Assembly: GCA_017848795.1 (NCBI GenBank)
Contig: JAFIHG010000044.1
Location: 151,505 to 215,504 of the forward strand
Origin: Candidatus Nanopelagicales bacterium
Lineage (GTDB): Bacteria > Actinomycetota > Actinomycetes > S36-B12 > CAIYMF01
Length of the DNA: 64,000 nt
Reading direction: 5' to 3'
Positions 58,968 through 64,000 of the stretch are shown here, in pieces. Positions within the stretch are counted from its first letter, which is position 1. Every line of letters starts with the position of its first letter. The translations under genes and the position numbers were made by a program. The notes below the pieces were generated by a model, which saw only the letters and a program-made list of their open reading frames with translations, was not told the origin of the DNA and did no database searches.

Positions 58968-59016
58968 ATGTGGCAGGAGTCCGCCTAGAACGGACTCCTG
59001 CCACATTCACCCCACG
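58958..59016. terminator. Palindrome, family 2 copy 3 (26-bp perfect stem)
   Basis: Arms 58958-58983 and 58991-59016 are perfect complements, loop of seven bases. The core TGTGGCAGGAGTCCG differs by one base from copies 1 and 2. It spans the methyltransferase stop codon and ends six bases before the stop of the opposing surface-protein gene, so it probably terminates both. Confidence 0.75.
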
Positions 59017-59021
59017 AGCGG

Positions 59022-61847
59022 TCAGGTCGCGCGGCGGTGCAGCACGGTGCCGACGCCGACCGCGGCCCCCAGCAGTACGCCGGCGAGCACGAACCGCAGC
59101 GCGGTCGTGTCCGACTCCGGAGTCGCGGGCGCGACAACGTAGCTGAAAGCTCCGGTCGTCGCGACACGCGCGCCGCTCGCGGCTCCGTTCGGGATGCCCT
59201 CGCCGGTCGCCGCACGCGTGTTGAGCGCCTCCATCACCGCGTACTTCTCGCCGAACGAGTCGGTGGTGTCCTTGCCCGCTGCGACGATCTGCTGCATGCC
59301 TTCCGCCGAGATCCGCTCGCCACCCTCCTGGAGCTGCGCAGCGCCCGCTACGGCCTGCCCGAGCCCGTCGGCGATCTGCGCGGAGCCGTCGGCCGCGGTG
59401 CCGAGTCCGGCTGCGAGGTCGCCGGCTCCCGTGGCGATCTGCGCCGAACCGTCCGCAGCCGTGCCGAGCCCGGTCGCGAGCTTGTCCGCACCGGCAGCCA
59501 GCTTGCCCGCCCCTGCCCCCGCCGTACCGATGCCGTCGGACAGCGTCGATGCGCCGGCGTGGAGCCGGCCCGCCCCACCGGACAGGGTGCCGAGCCCGGT
59601 GGCCAGCTCCTGCGAGCCGCTGGAGAGCTGGTTCGCGCCGGCGCCGAGTGCGGCAGCGCCGCACGACAGGCTCTTGGTCGGGTCGCACCCGGCGGTCGCC
59701 GATCCGACGGCGGCTGCCAGCTGCTGCGCGATGGCGGCGACCAACTGGTCGATCCCGCCCGACACCAGCGCCTGAATCTGCGAGATCCCGCACGGGTTGG
59801 TCGCGTTCTTCGGATCGGCGGGGTCGCAGGCCGGGTTGGACAGTGCCGCCATGAGCCGCGCGGTGCCGTTCAGCAGGGTGCCGGCATCGGCGTCGGTGCC
59901 GATGCCCGCAAGCACCTTGTCGATGCCGGGCAGCGCGCTCCCGCTCAACCCCGCCGAGACCTGAGCCAGGCCCGCCGCTGCAGCGCTGGTCTGGGCCTTG
60001 ACGCCGCCCGGGTCGGTGGTCGACACGACGCCCGCGGGGAGCGCCAGCCCGTACACCACGCCGGCGTTGAGTACGCACTTGTCGTTCGGAGGTAACGAGA
60101 ACGGCGGACCGGTCAGCACTGATGGCGGGTAGACGCCGGGCACCGGCACGCCTCCGGCCGCGGTCGGGCACCCCGTCGCCGCGTACGCGCCGGTCGCGGC
60201 GGCGATCAGGTTGTCCAGGTCACCACCACTGGCGGAAGCGCCGGCGAGTCCGGTCCGGACCCGGTCGATGCCTTCCTTGACCCCGCACGGGTTCATCGGG
60301 TTGGTGGGGTCGGCCGGGTTGCAGGCGGGGTTCGACAGCCCGAACTTCAGCAACTGCAGCGCATCCTTCACCCCGCACGCGTCGCTCGCAGTGGCGGGTG
60401 CGCTGCTGTTGCACGGATTGCCGTTGGCCGGACTGCCGGTGTTCGGGTTGTCGAGCCCGCGCCGGATCGCGTTCAGGCCGCCCAGCACGGTCGACGGCGA
60501 GGCGTCGCCGGGCGAGCCGATGCCTTGCTGGACGCCCGCGAGCGCGTCCTTGAGCGCCTGGAATCCCGGGTTGTCCTTGATGCCGGTCGGCAGCTGGTCG
60601 ATGCCACCTTTGAGCTGCGCCAGTCCCGCCTGCAGCCCGCCCAGCCCGCTGGCCAAAGTCGCGGCGCCGGCGTCGAGGCGCTTGCCACCGGCGGCGGCGT
60701 CCTTCGCACCCTTGGCGAGGTCACCGGCGCCGGCGGCCAGCTTCTTGCCCCCGGGTGCGAGCTTGCCGTTGATGCCCGCGGCCAGTTCGCTGGCGCCTGC
60801 GGCGATCTGGTTGGCGCCGGGGGCGGCGGTCTCGTTCAGGCCGGCCGAGAGCTCGTCGGCGCCGGCGGCGAGCTTGCGGGCTCCGGGAGCGGCGGTGTCG
60901 GCGAGTCCGTTGTGCAGCTCACCGGCCCCGGCGTACAGCTTCTTCAACCCGGCGAGCAGGGTGCCGGCGCCGTCGGCGAGCTTGATCAGGTTCGCGTCGA
61001 TCTCGGTCGCGCCGGCGGTCAGCTGCGCGCCGGTCTGCTGGCCGCCCTGGTACTGCTCCTGCGCGCTCGCCGTCGTCGGGTTGTCCTTGGGCGCGGTGGG
61101 CAGGAAGGTGAAGTCCACTTGGGGCAGTGAGGCATTCGTGACGCGGGACTCGTACGACAGGGTCGCCGTCGTCGAGCCGAGCGGCTCGAACAGGATCAAG
61201 GTGTACGAGAGCTTCGTCGCTCCCCGCCCGTCGCCGCCGAGCGAGGCTCCCGGGGCGGAGATGTCGCGGTATCCGGCAGGAAGGATGGTCTGCATGGTGC
61301 CGACGTACGGCAGCGGCACCGTCGCGGTGCGGGTCACCTGCTGCCCGTCGCCGCCGGTCCAGGAGACCTCCTGCTCCGCGGCCGTACGGTTCTCCACCTG
61401 GTAGGTCATCCGCAGCAGCCCGCTCCTGCCGACGACATCGGCCGGCGCGATCGGCTCTCCGTCCAGCGTCGCGGACACGGTGATGGAGATCGGCAGTGCG
61501 CCCGCAGGGAAGTCCTGCAGGTTGCGCAGGCTCTGCGCGCCTGCGACCTGCAGGTCATACTGCGCGGTGCCGTCCGTGACGGTCGGCGCGGAGAAGCCGT
61601 CGAGGTCGCGCAGCGATCCGCTCACCGCGTCGGTGAACGTGACCGTGCCCTCACCTGTCGCCGAGACCTGCGTGTAGAGCCGGCTGGCGTTGATCGTGCC
61701 GTCCGGGCTCATCAGCACCTGCACGGACTTGCGCACGGTCGCCTCCGCATCGCCGGTCGCGGCGGCGGCGAGACCGGGCAGCAGGATCAACGGCGCGGCG
61801 GCACCCGTCGCGACGAGCGTGCGCCAGGCGGCGCGTCGTACCGTCAT
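59022..61847 (-). CDS. YhgE/Pip-like secreted protein with heptad-like repeats
   Basis: 941 residues. A signal peptide (cleavage near LAAAATGD), a beta-rich N-terminal part (about 30-270), then a long region of repeats of the form LAAGAxxLAxGL (about 270-460 and 740-850), one C-terminal membrane helix (about 910-930) and HRRAT. YhgE/Pip proteins share these repeats, but the usual C-terminal ABC-2-like membrane bundle is missing. Three Cys loops of similar sequence (ending ACGV, NPCGV, NPCGI; at about 475, 506 and 672) interrupt the repeats. The ATG overlaps the stop of the membrane-protein gene in front (ATGA). Confidence 0.82.
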   Translation of the reverse strand: MTVRRAAWRTLVATGAAAPLILLPGLAAAATGDAEATVRKSVQVLMSPDGTINASRLYTQVSATGEGTVTFTDAVSGSLRDLDGFSAPTVTDGTAQYDLQVAGAQSLRNLQDFPAGALPISITVSATLDGEPIAPADVVGRSGLLRMTYQVENRTAAEQEVSWTGGDGQQVTRTATVPLPYVGTMQTILPAGYRDISAPGASLGGDGRGATKLSYTLILFEPLGSTTATLSYESRVTNASLPQVDFTFLPTAPKDNPTTASAQEQYQGGQQTGAQLTAGATEIDANLIKLADGAGTLLAGLKKLYAGAGELHNGLADTAAPGARKLAAGADELSAGLNETAAPGANQIAAGASELAAGINGKLAPGGKKLAAGAGDLAKGAKDAAAGGKRLDAGAATLASGLGGLQAGLAQLKGGIDQLPTGIKDNPGFQALKDALAGVQQGIGSPGDASPSTVLGGLNAIRRGLDNPNTGSPANGNPCNSSAPATASDACGVKDALQLLKFGLSNPACNPADPTNPMNPCGVKEGIDRVRTGLAGASASGGDLDNLIAAATGAYAATGCPTAAGGVPVPGVYPPSVLTGPPFSLPPNDKCVLNAGVVYGLALPAGVVSTTDPGGVKAQTSAAAAGLAQVSAGLSGSALPGIDKVLAGIGTDADAGTLLNGTARLMAALSNPACDPADPKNATNPCGISQIQALVSGGIDQLVAAIAQQLAAAVGSATAGCDPTKSLSCGAAALGAGANQLSSGSQELATGLGTLSGGAGRLHAGASTLSDGIGTAGAGAGKLAAGADKLATGLGTAADGSAQIATGAGDLAAGLGTAADGSAQIADGLGQAVAGAAQLQEGGERISAEGMQQIVAAGKDTTDSFGEKYAVMEALNTRAATGEGIPNGAASGARVATTGAFSYVVAPATPESDTTALRFVLAGVLLGAAVGVGTVLHRRAT

Positions 61848-62413
61848 CACGCCTTCTCCCCCTCGCTGAGGATCGCGAGCCCGCTGGGCGCGGGCTCCTT
61901 GTCGACACCGCCGAGCACGACGAGTTCCTCGTCGGGGGTCGCGCTCGTGAGCACCGCGACGAGGAACCCGAGCGCGACCGGCACCAGCAGTGCGGACAGC
62001 GCGCCGATCGACTCGGACAGGAAGTTGTACGGCGCCGCCACGTAGCCGGACTCGTACGCCCCGGTCAGCGCGCACGCGCCGAGCAACCCCGCCCAGAACG
62101 GCAGCCGGCCACCGGCGAGGCCGCACACCACGGTGATCACGACGATGACCGCGACGACGACGATCGCGCGGCCGGCGGCGGAGTCGGGCAGGGCGCTGGC
62201 GCGGATCGCGTAGCCGAGCCATGCGACGACCAGCCCGATCAGGAAGGCGAGCAGTCGCCAGCCCGGCCCGCGGTGCGGGATCAGCCCGAGCACGGCGCCG
62301 ATCCCGGCGCCGAACAGCGCGCTCCACAGCCCGAGATCGAGCCATTCGCTGAGGAAGACCGCAAGCGCGCCGACCACGGCCAGCAGCGCTCCGGTGAGGA
62401 AAGTGCGTACCAC
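61847..62413 (-). CDS. Multispanning membrane protein of unknown function
   Basis: 188-residue protein with about six hydrophobic helices (FLTGALLAVVGALAVFL, LWSALFGAGIGAVLGLI, LLAFLIGLVVAWLGY, IVVVAVIVVITVVCGLAGG, FWAGLLGACALTGAYES, ALSALLVPVALGFLVAVL) and a hydrophilic C-terminus. I do not recognise a family. The GTG at 62413 has GGAGG five bases upstream. It is translationally coupled to the YhgE-like gene, so the two probably work together. Confidence 0.8.
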   Translation of the reverse strand: MVRTFLTGALLAVVGALAVFLSEWLDLGLWSALFGAGIGAVLGLIPHRGPGWRLLAFLIGLVVAWLGYAIRASALPDSAAGRAIVVVAVIVVITVVCGLAGGRLPFWAGLLGACALTGAYESGYVAAPYNFLSESIGALSALLVPVALGFLVAVLTSATPDEELVVLGGVDKEPAPSGLAILSEGEKA

Positions 62414-62487
62414 GGCGTCCTCCGTGCGTACGGCACAGGAGCCGTCGCCCCGTGCGGCCAGACCCGGGCGAGCCGGGCATTGGCGCA

Positions 62488-62508
62488 GTTGTACCACCGG
62501 GTAACAAC
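62488..62508 (-). promoter_or_regulatory. Imperfect 21-bp inverted repeat upstream of the membrane-protein operon
   Basis: A GTTGT-N11-ACAAC repeat lies about 75 bases before the start of the membrane-protein gene in a 142-base gap. It could be an operator; the match is weak. Confidence 0.25.
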
Positions 62509-62555
62509 CCGGGTGACTTAAACGGCGAATGACTACCGAGCGTCAGCGACGCGGA

Positions 62556-63980
62556 TCAGGGAGTGGGCTGCTCACCGCCGCGCGGCCAGGGCGGCGCGAC
62601 GGCCTGCGGGTCGTACCCCGAGTCGCGGCCCAGCGCCTTGGCGACCGACACCGCTCCGGGGAAGCGGTCCAGGCGCACCCAGTCGTCCAGCACCGTGATG
62701 ATCCCGGTACGGCTGGCAGCGGTGAAGTTGCAGTGCCCGGCACCGTACGGGGCGCCGGGGTCCTGCGGGTACGTCGCGGGTGGCACGGTGAGGAACTGCT
62801 CGAGCTCGGCGGCCGCGCCGGCCGCCTTGACGCGCTCGGCGTACCAGGACTCGTTGGCCGACAGGACCAGCGGGTCGTCGAGCGTGTGCAGGGTGACCAT
62901 GGGGTTGCGCAGCGTGCCCTGCGGGTCACCCAGCTCCGCGGCGGCGGTACGGGCGGCCGGATCCGCGCTCACGCGCGGCGCGCCGGCGAGCACCCGCGCG
63001 AACCGCGCCGTCGCCCCCGGCGCGAGCGCGTCGATCCGCTGCTGGTCGGCGACGGTGAACCGCTGCGCGTAGTCGGTGTCGGCGTTGCTGCTCGGGTTGC
63101 CGCCCACCCGCTGCTCGATGTCGTACCGGCCGTACGTGCCGAAGCCGAGCGCGGTCAGCACGCCCTCTGCGGCGGCCTTCACGCGCGACTCGGGAGTGGC
63201 GCCGTCGAACCGTCCCGTACGGCTCGGCGCGTCGGCGAGGGCCGCGATGAACGCGACCTTGGCCGGTCCCTGCCCGCCGGTGTCCGACGCCGCGGCGATC
63301 ACCCTGGTCGCCGCGCCCTGGAAGTTGCGCACCGCGTCCTCGTACGACGCGAAGCCCGTGAGGCGCATCTTGGGCCACAGCAATGCCTTCACGGCGTACG
63401 CCACGTCGAGCGCGAGGTCCATGTTCGGGTTCAGCCCGGCCAGCACCCCGCACAGCGGTGCGGCACCCGCGACCCAGTCGGGGTGCGCCTCGGCGAGCTG
63501 GGCGGTAATCAACCCGCCCAGGGAGTCGCCCCAGGCGTACACCCGCTGCGGCGCTCCCACGTTGTCGCGGAAGAACTCGTAGAGTTGCTCGCCGGCGCGT
63601 ACGCCCTCCGGCACCGCCCAGCCGTTCGCGGAGTACGCCGAGCCGGCGAGCGCGTACCCCTTGTCCAGCAGCGCCTGGCCGACCTCGTGATGCCCGGACG
63701 ACCAGCCGGGCGCCGGCTCGGGCGAGGTGTCGACCGGCGCGAAGTCCGGCGGTGCCGGCTGCGCGGTGCGGTAGCCATGGGAGTACAGCAGCAGCGTGCC
63801 GTTCCAGGCCTGTGGCAACAGGATCTGGTACGCCGCGCCGTCGATCACCCCGCTGCACGCGACCTCGTCGCAGCTGCGCAGCGCGGGCCGGCCCTCGTCA
63901 TCGCCGCCGGCCGTGCAGGCGGCGAGCAACGTCGCGGCCGCGAGCAGGCACAGTCCGCGGACCCACCCTCGTACGCGCAT
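62556..63980 (-). CDS. Secreted lipoprotein alpha/beta hydrolase
   Basis: 474 residues. Signal peptide with a lipobox ending in Cys22 (LLAACT). The alpha/beta-hydrolase core shows LLYSHGYR, the nucleophile elbow GDSLGG (Ser near 153) and a His in GAGHCNFT near the C-terminus; an acid is likely in DDPLV. It resembles actinobacterial secreted esterases/lipases of unknown substrate. Only about 20 bases of the window lie upstream, so its promoter is not visible. Confidence 0.87.
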   Translation of the reverse strand: MRVRGWVRGLCLLAAATLLAACTAGGDDEGRPALRSCDEVACSGVIDGAAYQILLPQAWNGTLLLYSHGYRTAQPAPPDFAPVDTSPEPAPGWSSGHHEVGQALLDKGYALAGSAYSANGWAVPEGVRAGEQLYEFFRDNVGAPQRVYAWGDSLGGLITAQLAEAHPDWVAGAAPLCGVLAGLNPNMDLALDVAYAVKALLWPKMRLTGFASYEDAVRNFQGAATRVIAAASDTGGQGPAKVAFIAALADAPSRTGRFDGATPESRVKAAAEGVLTALGFGTYGRYDIEQRVGGNPSSNADTDYAQRFTVADQQRIDALAPGATARFARVLAGAPRVSADPAARTAAAELGDPQGTLRNPMVTLHTLDDPLVLSANESWYAERVKAAGAAAELEQFLTVPPATYPQDPGAPYGAGHCNFTAASRTGIITVLDDWVRLDRFPGAVSVAKALGRDSGYDPQAVAPPWPRGGEQPTP

Positions 63981-64000
63981 CGTCCGATCCTCGCACCGCC

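Overview
The window is chromosomal DNA of a very GC-rich actinomycete. The evidence is the WhiA-YvcK-RapZ-UvrC block, RbpA, OpcA beside Zwf, a mycothiol-type DinB protein, two F420-type luciferase-like oxidoreductases, and many promoters of the TANNNT type placed 6-8 nt before the start codon (leaderless mRNA). No tRNA, rRNA, CRISPR array, transposase or phage gene was found. I cannot name the genus.

Two core blocks frame the window. Left (1-25.9 kb): an MFS pump and heme O synthase diverge from tkt; tal-zwf-opcA-pgl form a coupled pentose-phosphate operon; rbpA, secG, tpiA, pgk and gap are on the minus strand, followed by whiA, yvcK, rapZ and uvrC, a small crotonase/MaoC pair, a Rieske lipoprotein, uvrA, a DinB-type protein, a secreted protein and a metallo-beta-lactamase-fold hydrolase. 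Right (50.9-56.4 kb): terC, uvrB, coaE and rpsA. The order rpsA-coaE-uvrB-terC ... MBL-uvrA ... uvrC-rapZ-yvcK-whiA-gap-pgk-tpiA-secG ... pgl-opcA-zwf-tal-tkt-ctaB resembles the backbone known from Streptomyces. The 26.0-50.8 kb stretch therefore reads as accessory DNA between terC and the MBL gene.

The accessory part holds a GlcG/HbpS-like protein and two secreted proteins, then what I consider the main discovery: a heme-centred island (32.3-49.1 kb). A minus-strand operon (nitrilase-like protein, aldehyde dehydrogenase, calycin-like protein, DUF2470 protein, TetR regulator) diverges from an SDR. A surface protein resembling domains of actinobacterial heme receptors diverges from a plus-strand operon with heme oxygenase, an NADH-dehydrogenase-type SLBB/Fe-S protein, a 3Fe-4S ferredoxin and a ferritin-VIT1 iron exporter. 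It is followed by a five-gene Dpp/Opp ABC importer that ends in a DUF1838 protein and a small dimeric-barrel protein. Both divergent promoter regions carry clusters of 17-bp inverted repeats of the form NNNGAC-N5-GTCNNN, which overlap TTGACA -35 boxes and are probably the TetR operators. My reading is capture of heme or another tetrapyrrole, ring opening with dedicated electron donors, iron export or storage, and possibly further breakdown of the product.

The right end (56.7-64 kb) has a flavin amine oxidase, a methyltransferase, a YhgE/Pip-like surface protein with a membrane partner, and a lipoprotein alpha/beta hydrolase. Seven long intergenic palindromes (stems of 13-26 bp) lie at gene ends. 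Two of them share one core sequence and three share another, so they form dispersed repeat families that probably act as terminators.
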